A stretch of 64,000 nucleotides of DNA. It comes from Paramacrobiotus metropolitanus. Taxonomy: Eukaryota > Tardigrada > Eutardigrada > Parachela > Macrobiotidae. Positions 35,242 through 48,796 of this stretch are shown here, one piece after another. The notes beneath the pieces are model-generated. The model was not told the DNA's origin. It did no database searches and worked only from the letters and a program-made list of their open reading frames with translations. The stretch lies in NCBI RefSeq assembly GCF_019649055.1, contig NW_026570267.1, positions 620,001-684,000 on the forward strand. Reading direction: 5' to 3'. The position numbers were made by a program, and so were the translations under genes. Within the stretch, counting starts at the first letter, position 1. The number at the start of each line of letters is the position of its first letter.

Positions 35242-38200
35242 ACTGGGACACTTCTAACCAACTCCATCGAACGATTTATGGAGTCACCGCGCCGGCGAGT
35301 GGACGGCTTAAAGCTGCAGCAATATGGAGATTTATGGGCCGTTATAGCGTTCTACTGGATATGATCATGGTCTAATCACGAAATAGTTATGAAAATGGGA
35401 AACGCAACATCAGTATGACAAGTGTTATCAACAAGCGGTATTTTAACGATCGCGATCTGTGGCGGTAGATCATCCATCCAAGTAACGATGGGAAGTATTA
35501 ATAGTATATCAACACGACATCAGCTGGATCTTTAAGATTGTCGTCTGTTGCATTCACGTACGGTGCACCGGCGCGCTTGAACAGCGCTGCACATAAGCAG
35601 TGTTGCGCCGGATATGCAGTAAAAGCTGGGCAATTAGTAAATCAAGGAACAACAATCACCATCCTAAAGCATATCCACTACTCTTGTATATTGAATCAAT
35701 TTTTTCTAATGTGTTCGGAATAAATACTGTCACTGCGCCAATTTGTTGACCCCATCCACCGCGACACAATGGATGATGTTTGGTCGGCCGGATGCCGGTT
35801 GCAGTCAGGGTGCACACAGTAACTGTGTAAAAGGGAAACAACACCGTCATATATAACCATCATGAGAGCGTTCTGCTTTTGTTCATATAGCGACAATTTA
35901 TGGAACAACTAAAATTCGAGAGAAGTATGTTGGGTATATAACCCTTTAAGTTTCTTAACATGTACAATATATATCACCGAAATTGCACATGTACTGATAC
36001 TTTTATATTGTAAGTATAAGGCAATTTGCGGCGTACTGGTAAGATGTACACATGTTATATTCGCCCGTGTTGCTTTATCGATTCGTAAAGTGCCACCCAC
36101 GATTTTGACGGGTCACGATTATGGTTGAGTCAAACTGGAAATGGCTTGTTGGTGGGTGCCAAGCAAAACTGTTCCTACGTCGTACGCGTTTATGTCTATA
36201 AGTGATGTTCTCCATAATGACGACTAAAAATGCTCTAGTTACTATCCAAAAATAACCAGTAAACGTATATGGCTAGTTGAGGACCCCAATTGAAAGATAG
36301 TTAAGTAATTTAGCTCCCGGACAGCGTACAACGCAGTCTGTATGATATTTGTAACAAGGCGCACTTTTACCGGTAACCAACAATATTTCTTTATTAATTT
36401 AAAATATTCAAACGGACGACTTCACACGTGCGGTGAGAGTTATATGCAGAGATTTTTGATACATTGCTAGCTAAGTGGCTCCATTTGTTGGGAACGATCA
36501 TTAATGGAAGACTCAAGTATGCTGCTCGTTGGCGTACTGTTTATGGTTTCCGGTTTCATGGCAAATGTCATGTTGTAATAATATTTTAGCGCATCCAGCA
36601 CTTTGCGTAGCTTGTCTGGTCATATGAATACCGCGGAACGCATTTAATTGATACATGTACAATTTTATTTGACATGAGTTTTTATCAAAGCGATTATTAG
36701 TACTGATGGTGCTGTCTCGCGCTTCTATCGATTGTTACTTTACCACACATAATTGAAATTTGACAAGGTTACCATAAAGTTGACTGCTCATCAATGATAC
36801 AATGTCAGATGCTCATTTTGCGACAATCTGTGTATACTGCGTCTTTGTATCCAAATTCTAAGTGTTTTACGGATCAAGCTAAAAAATTATTTCAATGTCA
36901 TTAGAGATTATCTTATACTTCTTGCACCTGGCATGCTGTTGGCGTTTAAATGATAAAAAGACATAACTCACAGAACCTAACAAAATTAAAGAAAGTTCGC
37001 TTCAAAACTCACAATAATACGCAATGCTGATATAAATGTTATTGCGAATACTAAAATATCTACATATTATTGCAGCTCGCAGTCAATAATCAGTAAAAAC
37101 GATGCAGGCAGCTTGCAACTGAATCGGCACATGCAAGCTTATTTCCTTGACAGGACAGTAAAATGATTAATATTATCGAATATCGTTTCCAGCTTTGCTG
37201 CCGGTCTCTGCCATGTCTCATCATTGTGCCGGGAATTTTTCTCCAAAAACCATCCTAATGAAATCATCTTTCCTCTAACTTTGTTTCAGTTAGGATTATC
37301 TTCACCACGTTTTCTCTCCTACGGCAACATTCTGTCTCCCGGGATGTTAGTATCAGTGGCAGTTGCTATCGCTAAGCCGTTCAAGATCAATCTGTGTCTA
37401 TCCTCTACAATTTAATCGTCCAAGATTTTGCCCTTTTGGTGTCGAAAAATCATTTGCGTTTTCTACTGGCAAGCATGGATTGTACGAGTATTTATTATTT
37501 ACTAACCGTGATCATGCTGAACATTCCCATTAACGGTTTGTTTAAATTCTCCCTTGAGAGTTCGCATAATTTATTTCAATTTAAATTTCCAGTAGAATGC
37601 AAGCCTACAATAGGAACAGTACAAAGAAATAAAGAAATAAATTAATGAAAATTGTTATAAAAATTTTGCATAAACGGAAATGCAGGCTGACTGCAAGCGG
37701 CAAGTCAAATATGCTGTACGTACTTAAATTTGTCGATCTTAAAGAACGTGCGTTTCAAAGACGAGATTGGCAGCAATCCCAGCTGTGCATCTATACCACA
37801 CACAATAGTCGTGCGTGATCATAAGCATCATTCGGTTTGAACATTTTCCAAAATTGTAAAATTTCCATTTTCGAGCACGCCGTGCACTCAAAAAATTTTA
37901 ATATAGGTAATTGTTTGGAGCATGATACGTAAACTGCGCCGTCTGTATTCTAGCGGTATTACAGCACTGTTTAATCTAGTTCTGTATTTGTATGTTTTTA
38001 CTCTAAATAAGCAATGCATTATACGAGTTTTTTTACTTGTATCATCTTAGCAGCTTGCAGTTCGCAGCAGCAATTAGTAAAAACTTAGGAAAACCGTACA
38101 AATTTGATTGTCATAATGGAATTACAAAAAGAGGCGTGTCGCTATCATCTGCTAAGGAAGCACTGTGACCTTTGCGAACCGAATACTTAGAAAGGGTCAG

Positions 38201-39958
38201 ACCTTAGAAGTTAGATGTGCATAATTAAAATAGGGAAATGAACATTTTATGAAATCATAATACTGGCAGAGACAGTATATTCAGGGACAGGTCATTTTGT
38301 TCAGCCACCCGGTACTGACAGAGACAGTACATAAAAGCATGTATAGTGTTTTTGGAAGTCTGTAAAACATGTAAGTTAATGCTACGTGATGCTACTTTTC
38401 AAGTTTGTCAGTTTTGTGATATTGGGCAAGTTATATAGTAAATAAAAATTATGAAATTATTGTAGTACTGTAAAAAAGCAGAGTATTAATTTTGTTTGAA
38501 ATATTTTATGAGCAAAAAGTGTCTAGAGAAAATGCGAATGGCTATCACTGAGAGCGCATTCGGATTTTCTCCGGACTTTTAGAATCGCCTATCACTAACT
38601 TTTGTAGTTGTTGGAGCATATTAGAGCACTGACTACACTTATCGATAATTTGCTTATCCAATGCTCTACAATTCACAATACGTAAGGTAGTACTCGTACT
38701 ATTTGACAATACTTGTAGTGAGTGCTAAGCTGTATCAGCAAATTTGACAATATTCTGCTATGAAACATGCTTCCCTTCAACAAAAAACTAGCCAGTTTGA
38801 GAAAGATATTGCAATTTCTTTGAATAATGCTTTTTTGATAATTTTAAACATAATTCGGTGTGAGTTGTTAAAAATTCCGATTAAAATCTGCTAGTTTCGA
38901 GAAAAGTTATTATGCCCAGAATTTTCAAAAAGATTGCCTATCTAGAATATCACTTTCCGTTAGCTATATAAGCATGTCGCGAACGATGCTAGTAAAATTA
39001 GAAATCTTCGGGATTTGTCCACACACCGAAACACCGGTTAGTAGGTGTGTTTGACTACGATGATTTAATTTGAGTGGTCATACGGTATGTACAGTACATC
39101 TATATTCCGGTTCAAGATTTCTAATTTTTTTAACGGAACCAGAATTTATTTGTAACGCTAATACTGACAAATTTTGCAAGTTAGGTAAGGAGGTATTCAT
39201 TTTTATAATTATTATATTCTGATATGTTATGTTGATAATTCAGAATACATAATTACTTTAACGATGTCTGGCGATATTGACATTTGACATTTCATCGACT
39301 AGACTCAAAAGAGGTATACAGTACAATACATACATCTTTGATCTCAGTAAGCAGAGAATTTTTCATTGGTACACCATGCTGGATGTGCCATGTATAAAAT
39401 TTTGGAAAGCACACAAAGTGCAAAATTTACCCTTTACGAGCATTACCTATAAATTAGTAAGCCTATATGGCATTGTTGCTTGTTGGCATATTGTGTAGAA
39501 GTACCACACACAAAAAGCAAAAGTTCAAATTTTTAAGGATTGGACGGTACTTACGTGTAAAAGTAAATTAGTGGCATCGCTAACATCGCGCTCTCTACCT
39601 ATGTTCAAATCACAGTCGGAGAAATGCTACTAAAGCGTAAGAATATTCGTACTGAACGTTGCTGAAATTCGAGGTTTTAAACTTTTAGGCCCACTTTGTA
39701 CCTACAATGCTTTCTCTGAAATTTATAAAAGGCTGCCACCGGCACTTTATGGCAAATTCACAAATGCAATCTTTGCATTTATATCATATCTATTAATCAT
39801 CATCGCTTGAAGAAAAGCCCGACGTTTTAAATATAATATTTAATAATCGTTGTGCTGTGTATACACTTAATCATTTTTGTACAAAGTAGCATAAAAATTC
39901 CAAATTTTATATATGAACACCATGGAACTGAATATGGGCGCCTACATACAGCGAATAT
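35242..39958. other. Intergenic, about 4.7 kb
   Basis: AT-rich with no credible gene; open frames are short and lack splice support. It contains the upstream region of the DQF GPCR (left) and the 3' flank of the LRMDA-like gene (right). Notable short sequences: TACTCGTA or its complement at 37483 and 38691, and two copies of TACTG(G/A)CAGAGACAGTA at 38261-38277 and 38313-38329. Confidence 0.55.
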
Positions 39959-41287
39959 TTACAAATCTTCGCTTAAAATAAATCGGTTTCCTTCGCTTTG
40001 CGCTCCGACATACTGCCGCACAAGTTTTCCGTATTTTGCTGTTTTTTGACAACTTCGATCTAGCAATACTTCTCCTGGACTGCAGTACGTTTCAACCCGG
40101 AAAATTGTTCCGCTGGCTCTTTTTGCTAATCGTGGATGCATTTCAGCTTGGTTTAGCTCATTTCGCTCGTCCGCGGTTATTTTTTCCGAATCCAGAAATC
40201 TAAGAATCGGGAAGGCGCGCAGTACTTTAAGTCTACAAAAATTAAAGGTCTGCCTATTACAAGTTGTATACGTAAAAAGATTTCTGCTCTACTGCAAAAA
40301 GGAGGAGACGAGATAAATTTAGATCGTATAAACGTTTGTTTATTTTTGCGAAAATCTATAGCACCTAGGTACGTAACACAACAAATATTACAAAATACAG
40401 GATGCTCCATATTATTTCAAAACATGTTTATGAAGTATGCGTAATATACAAGTTAGGAGTATTTAGTGGGTTTTAGGCCGGGGATAAATTTCGACGTCCA
40501 TTCTGGAGTGTATACTGGAGGGAGATAAATCGACACTATGACCTACGTATACTCTACAAATTCGACGTTGTGGAAGGAGGTGTCAATCGTAATACCTGTA
40601 CAAATGATAATCATCTTCAGAATAATTTTTCTTGGATAACTGCGTTGGACACGCCGGATTGCAGATCAGGCTAAGATGGTTCACAAACGGACATGCTATC
40701 TGCGTCCTGGACAGGAAGTTGTCCAGATCACAGATGTTGTTTTTATTCAAAGATAAGACTTTCAAGTTTGTCAGAAGGGGCAAATGCAGGTGATCGTCCA
40801 ACTCATTATTGTCCAGTATCAAAACTTCCAGATGCGAAAAAATGCGAAGACCGCGCAAATTTCTGCAATTAAAAATGGGTAGCCTTAAATGAAAAAGTAA
40901 GTAACAAAACAGCGAACGAAAAATCTACGTAAGGAATCGTAACGGATATACCTAAGGCAGTTGTAACTGATGTCCATATAATACACCGAACCGATGTCGA
41001 TGTTTGATGATTCTTCCAAATTTTCGAATTCCGCCAAACATTCCTCAAAATTTTGCAGCTGACTTCCAACAAAACAAATCTGCAGAAAAGTCTATTAAAA
41101 TTTGTAAGGTCATTTAAAATAAATTATGTACTGAGAGTCTCATGCATATATGAAGAAACAATTCACGACAAGCAAAAGTTTACGATGTTCTGCGAGTAAT
41201 ATAAACTGCATTTGCTTTGCTAAAACATGAAAGTGCAAGCGCACTTACCTTGTATCCGATCTGATCCTTTTCAGTTGTAGTAGGCAT
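39959..41287 (-). CDS. LRMDA: LRMDA-like leucine-rich repeat protein
   Basis: Orthologue of the leucine-rich melanocyte differentiation-associated protein, linked in vertebrates to melanosome biogenesis; its role in an invertebrate is unknown. Coding exons in transcript order: 41249-41287, 40952-41079, 40596-40862 and 39959-40232, phases consistent, 235 residues. The first exon extends 5' to about 41306, where an acceptor implies an upstream untranslated exon. Repeats are visible as VYYMDISYNCLRNLRGL, LEVLILDNNELDDHL and LKVLSLNKNNICDLDN, followed by the LRR cap SLICNPACP and DDYHLYR. The C-terminal block ILRFLDSEKIT and the extreme end SEGNRFILSEDL match the vertebrate protein, whose end is SEGNRFI followed by acidic residues. 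The C-terminal match makes this more than a generic LRR call. Confidence 0.88.
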
Positions 41288-44200
41288 TACGCTACATCCG
41301 TTGTTACTGAAAGTATGGGAATTAAAAAGCTGTGATAGTGGTGTATAAGTTACAGAAAGATGCCATATTCGTGACTCGATATCTGGAAATTCCAAAGTGG
41401 CATCCCGTTAATGAATAGCTATAGGATGGTAAGTATACGATTCTTTTGATGGAATTGTGGAACAACCCTTGCGTAAGCGGTCAACATTGACGTAAAAACT
41501 GTGAACGTCACTGTATTTCGAAGTTCGAAGCACACACGAAAGTACCAATAACGTTTCGTACAGTATAATCGGAGTTTTTTGTTTAAAATTACAGTGATAA
41601 CTGATAATGTACGATCGTTTGAAACTAAAAATAAATTGCCTACATAAGTATACTCGTATAGCCTTAAATGCAGGATAACGCAGCAATTTGCAAATGCTGT
41701 TGATTATTATGTTGATTCTCACGGATTGCTGCGCAGTCACTCGAAGTCCGCATCCAGATAACGCGGGTTTGTGAATCTACGTTTGCAGAACGTATAGCTT
41801 TTCGAAAGTACGTAATCTTATCTTCGGTTGGGTTTGATTTATCCAAATAAACAGCTACGAAGTACACAGTTCTATTATTACGATCTAGATATCGTCGCCT
41901 TTATAGGGATGCGTCGAATTAACGTATGTACCATCGTGTCCACAATTAAATTATAATTATGTACTTAGGAGTGTTTTAATATTGTTAGCTGCTCCGCACT
42001 TAGGGAAGAAATGCATATACGCTAATACCTAGTATGCTACAAGTCTCGATTTACTATTCTAGATCTATATTTATAAAAAATCTCTTTTTCGAAACAGTGT
42101 AGCTGATAATATGATGCCATTGATTCAGCAGTTATACCCCTATGGCAAGATTGTTATTTTTGGTGCATACTTACGTTTATTGTCAGAGTAATAATTAGTT
42201 ACAATTGTAGTACAGTATACTTTGCGCTTCCTTAATGTTTTTTATAAGAAAGCAGTACGAAATCACAATTTTTAAAAAGTGTTATACAATTGTAGTGTCA
42301 GTTACGATCGACCACCCACAGTCGCAGTGTGATGTGCAAACCAATCCGCCTGAGTTATTTTTGACATGGTCGATCGTGGTTTAGTCTTTACGTAGCAATG
42401 TATCCAATTCTTGTATGGCACATATACATAGATCTGAACATATTTGCGCGGAAACAGTTTTTGTTTTTAGCTAGATGTGCTTGTTTATCGTTAAAAATTA
42501 AACTGTTCACTCCTTAAAATATTTAGCAAGATAAAACTTATGCGCAAGGCGATTCCAGTAAAAGCGAATCCTATACTTATGCATCGAGAGAAAATTATAT
42601 ACGTGAGCTGAAAGCTTATTCGAGCTGTTCAGGTGTTGAGTCTCGGAATTGTTCAAAAACTCCTGATGCATTCCATGGAAAAGTAAGCCTTAGTGTATTA
42701 AACAGGCATAAAAATTGTGTTCATTATTTCTAAGAAGGAATAGTATGGGAATGCTGTAAAGAAACACGAAGATTCGTATACATAATTGAATTTGTTGTTT
42801 CTAGCAAAAATTGTAAATTGCTTGCTGTTCGTGCGTATAAATATAACGTGCGTATAAAACGTAATCAGTTTTTTTCTGTAAGTTGGTACACATGTAACTC
42901 TAGATTGGTACTACGTGTTACTGTTTGCTTTCTCTAGCTGCACGAATACAACATTTGGCGGTTGAATAACACTTTAACGTTTGGCTATTTGTCTCAACAA
43001 GATTTGTTCTCCCTGGATGCACAGAAAAATCAGTAACAAACTGCTGCGTAGGATGCAAGCTGGCATTTAATGCTGTGCACATGTTTTTTAAATTGAAGAT
43101 TAATATGTTCACTCGCCGGCTGTAAGGCAGGCCAACGTAATGATGGGCAGCGCCAACTATGCGCTGATGTTTAAGCAGTGCAATAAGACATTATAATGTT
43201 TCCACGCTCCTTAAAGGTCGCTTGTCATTCCCATCAAAGCGTTCCTTAACGGCCGATAGTTTTAACGTAAATGAGTAATTTGTTGGTTAGATGCCAAGTC
43301 ATACAGCTACCCTTAACTGTCAATCCCTCCACGTCCACATCTCCATCAAACAAATGTACATTCTATGCCTGTGCACTGTGTATGTGTGTGCGGGGGAACC
43401 AATCCTAATATTAGCGGATGCAACCCGGAACCTATCGAAACAAGAGGATGACGGATATGCATACCGCATACGCATATACGTCGACTCGTGTCCATATGTG
43501 AGATAGGATACAGCCCCATAGCGCTATGTTTGGCTAAGCACAGTAATTTGCTAATCTATGCAGTTTTATTGTACATGTACACCGGAAGGCAAATCTAAAA
43601 GCATCTGGTAATTACACATATACGTAAAAAAAGCCCAGGAGTGGGGCCTCCCCGCCGGTAGAGTGCGCCGGGACATTATTAGACAAATTATGTTGGTATT
43701 AGGTCTGTCAAGCCTGTTTGCTATACACTTATCGGTAAATTTGTTTAGGAAGCATTCACTAGGAATATTGGGTTGAAACAATCCATTCTACTGATGGACA
43801 TACATATCCATTTGGCCATATATACGTGTACATATCCATTTGGGAGGTCCAGAGATGAAACCAGCGCGCCGATGGCGTAGAGATATTCCCAAGCTTACCG
43901 AAGCCGTGGGATTCCAATGGGTTATACGTGAAGGGACGTCTTGCGGCCGGCAATCAAATTAAATATCGTTTCGTTTGGACAAAATCGATATGTATACATA
44001 TGCCGGCGGTGCCTTCTGGACGGTTTACGTCGCACTTCTTTGCTTTACCGATCTGCCGGCTTTTGGGAGGAAAATGTATCCTTGGATTGTTTCACAGATT
44101 TGCTAAGTCGAGACTACTTTAACTGATCTCCAGGAACCTCATCGTGGGCGCTTATCATGACGGATGCTCTCTTATGATACATGTTGGCCGCTTATTCAAG

Positions 44201-47200
44201 TGATCATCACACGGATTACCCCACATTCTTTTTCATCCGCTGAATTATTCTCTAAAAGTGGCTTCTTGAATCCATGTTTGCGCTGAACAAAGGGTGGCTA
44301 AAAAGCAACGAAGGTAAGTTGGGCGTGGCAAATAACATTTCCAACGATAATAACCTTTTAATGACATTAAGGATCTCCAAAGAAAGCCAAAGCAGCCAAA
44401 AGTTTTAGTGAATTTATTAACTAATCATAAGTGAAAAGGAAAAGCCTTGTCTGTACTGGACACATAAATTTATTAGTGAGCCATATTTTTACCTCTAAAT
44501 TTTGTATATTGCAAACATAGCACCTATTCTAGTTGTATTTGTAACTATATATTATAGACTGTATTGTTCTGCTATGTACGCCTTTGCTTATCCGCAAAGC
44601 GAAGTCAGTTATATGGGAGCAGACATAACAATGCTCGTGCTGTAATGTGCAATAATTTTTTCTAAGTTTTTTTTGGAGTAACGGAAAATACTCAGAGACG
44701 CACTTCAAATAGCAGTTAATTCCGCTAGAGCTACGTTCTAAGATCGAATATATATGGCACAGTATTCCGAAGGGCAGACCAGAACTTCTTCATCCACCTA
44801 TGGTGACCCTTACCTTCTCAAGGAATCATTTCTATTTCTTGTATCACAATCACTGCATTAATCTCTAAATATTTTGTTTTATCTAAGAATAATTACAGAG
44901 ACTTTATAAAGTAAAATCCTAACATGAAAACATGTATCTTCATTTAGTTGTAAATTTATAATCACATATTCTGGATTGTCTCGTACAAATAGTCCTCTGC
45001 AGCATTTGACCGTGATGGATAGCAGTACATAACCAAGTGGCTGACGAATTTTTTTTCCGTATGCGTAATGGCATCTGCGCCTGCGTAGTATTTTTATTGT
45101 TTACATTGCAAAGAAAACATAGAATTGCAAATAGTACACGAGTTTTTGGATTACTACATGTCCTAAACCATCTTGCAAATTCCGACCGAATCTGCAAAAT
45201 GACTTGCTTGCCATGACGCGGTAGCTAGAAGGTCTTTAAACAAACAAATAACAGCCGCCTTTTTTGACCGCTGTGAAAACGCGTGTTCTCCTCATGTACA
45301 TTATACCTACGAAAACACTTGTCATCGATGGATGAACTTACAGACACGTTTACCCATTACAATTACGACGAAGGCTGCAAACAATTTGTTACACACAATA
45401 ATCAATTAAAGCCGCTCCACATATGTAAGTGCATATTCTGTAACATGGTGATTAATACATTATTTGTAGTGGGACAATAAACTGGTCCGTAAAAGGTTTT
45501 GGATGCTGTTTTTCAAATTAAAATGTTGCATCACGGATGGACAATATCGTCAACAAACCTTCACACATACATGAAAATTATCACTATTGATTTCAGCGCT
45601 TTTAATGACACACGCACACAGCGTTGCGCGCAGCGGTGTCGCATATGTGCACGAGGAAACGAATCTGACCCCGGAGATTTTGCCGGCTGTTACGTTAATG
45701 TCGATGTGCGGTATTTGTGCATGACGATTCGATGATAATTACAGTAATCGTATTAATCCGACTGAATGCCAGTGACACTCCATCTAAACATTTCCAGTTA
45801 TGTATGCAATTTGCACTATGCAGTTACTGGCTATTGCGAAAAAAAACTGGAAAATTTAACTGTACTGAACGTTTTCGATTGCCGGCAGAACGGAGAAAAG
45901 TACTGCAGTAAAACCATTAATATGAGCAGGAAGTGAAAGAAGTTACAGGAAGAGGCTGTTCCCACTTTGTCACAGTCTGACTAATTAGCAGTCATAAAAC
46001 CGGTGCGTGCGAGTCGATGGATCTTTTTATGCGGAAAATTTTCTAAGCACACATTTATCTACAGACAGCAGAGCAATCCAATTCATAACGCCGTTTTTTT
46101 TCTCATTACACGGCGTCACAACGCATGAACAGATCATCGAGGCTTTTATGCAAATATTAAACGCCGTTAATGTCGTTTTTCTTCTGAGGGGAAAAAATGA
46201 AAACGGTACACAGAGTGTCGTTTTAAATTGCCGGCAATCAATGGGCAGTGTTTGTTATTTTTCAGCCAATATTTCAGTAGCGTGTAAATCAGATGGTCCT
46301 TAAAGCGCTGTCATTACGGTTCATTGATTTTTACTACCAACATCAGCAATATCCTGTGCTTATCGTTTATCATATGGGGGATTATGGATGACAACACATC
46401 AGCCGCAAGCAATGTTTAGGAGCATCCCCGAAATGCAGCAACCACAAAATTTTCATAAATGGCGCATAAGCCGTAAAATTGCTTCTCAACTAAGTTCATC
46501 TGCTGCAGCTACAGCACCCTGTTGCAGTGTTCCAAGTTAATTTGCGTATATTGTTGATATGGTAATTAAAATATTACAGCAGATAATTTTTGCAATATTA
46601 GTAGATCTTTTAGATAATTTTATTTTATTAAATATACACGTATGCACAAAATATTAAAAATACGCAGAATAAACTCATCTTCAGTTAATTATTTAAAAAA
46701 ATACTGGTAATTATCTTAAAAGAATTTCTTGTTTTAATTTTAAATTTTATATGAGATCTGGAAAAAGTTTATGCAGAACTAACAAAAGACAACGTATTTG
46801 CACTGCAAACAAAAGTTATTAAAAGACAACGCTTGATGATCCGAATATCCGTAGTAAGTAACACATCCTACGCTCTGCCGGCAAACAGTCAGAAGAAAAA
46901 CTCAAGTCGTACATAATCCGACCTTGCGCAGATAGCAGTGTTGCCGTCATATGGGTTGTTTTTTTTGCCGCGTACGATTTCCGTGATTTTTTAATCGATA
47001 GTTCGTAAATCAAGTCGACCCGTTTTGGTTCACGAAACAACCCATATGAAATTAAGAGCAGATCTTTAACGTCGTCTCAAGAGAATAAGCGTCTTCTTCT
47101 GTGTCAGACAAAAAATATTACAGGAATCGAAATCCATTTACTGATAAATAATTCTGGTGCTAAACTCAGTCACACGGTAATAATGGTCTAAGGTTCGAAA

Positions 47201-48796
47201 ATTTTAGTTTTGTAACGTTAAAAAATCATGTAGTGTACCACAACAGATTTTAGTATCAGTTTTCCAAGGTCACAAATATTGTTTGGTTTATTGCTTTTGT
47301 GGAGCTTATGCACATTTACAGTACGTCATAACTTGCTAAAATTCTACTTGTACTCTACTTGTACTAGATTTGTAAAATATTGTATTCAACAAGATATTGT
47401 TTAAGTATATTCGTAGCATTTTTTTCGCGACTAAATTCACAAAAAAATTCGCGCATAGGCTGCCCCAAGAAGTGCCCATTACAGCATTTTAAAGAAGTAA
47501 CTGTTGCGAAATATGCCGATAAGCTGCGACTTCTGCAGTAATCCGAGAAAAGTCAACAAGTCTACTGTTCTAACTGTAGTCATCGGCGAAGTGTCCTATG
47601 GTTTTGCTAATTAACTTTGAAACGTTAGATATCGAATATCAGCGTTACGTTATGTTAGCAAAACAGTGAAGCATCTATTCTTAGCACCGGCCAACAAATA
47701 ACTCTTTCCCGGATTGTAAATCGCAGGTACCTTTGCTTTGTAGAAAAATGCGAAAAGTTACTACTGTAATATTTACACAACAGTATCGGTACTGTACAGG
47801 ATGCCATTCTTTATGTCGACCTTTACGGATCTGATGGCCCGTAAAAATTTGACGCAACCCGGTCGGTGCGTAAAAACAGTGGTCACTTGTGTGAAGTTGT
47901 ACAGGTTGCTTGCATTAATAATAACTGCATAATTTCTGTCCGATCGAACAAATTATTTCAAAGAGATCTATGATTTACCCTGTACATGTATGATTTGCGT
48001 CAGAACTGCAGATTACGCAAACATAATAATTGTAACATCCGAAGATAAATGCGGGTGATTATTCTCCGGCAATTTATCCCACCCATAATGCGCGGAGACT
48101 GTGGAGCAGATTTTAGGGCGGTGCCCGTGTGACATACACATCACACCCACTGCACCATGACCGCGCGCGCGTCCTTTTCGGCGTATGAACCAATACATAC
48201 AATTCTCATAGAAACGTTGGGGCAGCTAAAGAAACAAACATCTTCAGCAGTGGAATGTAAATCTTATCGTGTGTTCCGTGAAAGGAGAAAACAGTCCAAG
48301 AACTGACAAGACACCGCCAAGTAAGCAAGTGGCGCACTTGTCCGAATAATCAACGCAGGACATTGAACCGTGCGCCACGGCGGGCGGCGCGTACACACAC
48401 GCGCGCGCGATATTGCTTAATATTTTCTGTGAGGGGGAATCTGTGATCACATTGACGATTAAATGTGGGTCAAGCGCGAAGTCTCCGTTGTCTTCTTTTT
48501 GACAAGAGACGTGAAATCAACAGGAAAACACACTTTATTTTTATTTGGGGTGCAACACATGCTGTGTGTGTATGCATGTGTGGAGAGGCGATTCTGGTCT
48601 GATTAAGTTATCGTTTACGTATTTTTCCAGTGATCATATCGACCAAGTGGCCTACAATGTACGCTGCCGCTGCTGTTGCCAACTGACAGACAGCGTATTC
48701 TCTCCCGGCGCACACACTCGTGCGGATGATCTTTACTGATTGAAAAGGGCAATAACGACGCGTAGCGTATCCACACGGTCGAAGGAGAAAATTAGT
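41288..48796. other. Gene-poor stretch, about 7.5 kb
   Basis: No gene could be supported on either strand. Open frames are all below about 110 codons, overlap in several frames and show no motif or consistent splice signal. It lies between two divergent genes (LRMDA-like on the left, RYamide-receptor-like on the right), so it includes both promoter regions. Purine/pyrimidine CA-rich and CG runs (for example CACACGCGCGCGCGAT near 48400) occur about 400 bp upstream of the GPCR start. Regulatory DNA for a neuronal receptor is a plausible content but is not shown. Confidence 0.5.

Noticed and set aside
43291-46303. Series of 60-100-codon frames in the 41-49 kb gap, considered as peptide precursors
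   Set aside because: None has a signal peptide followed by repeated Gly-Lys-Arg processing sites.
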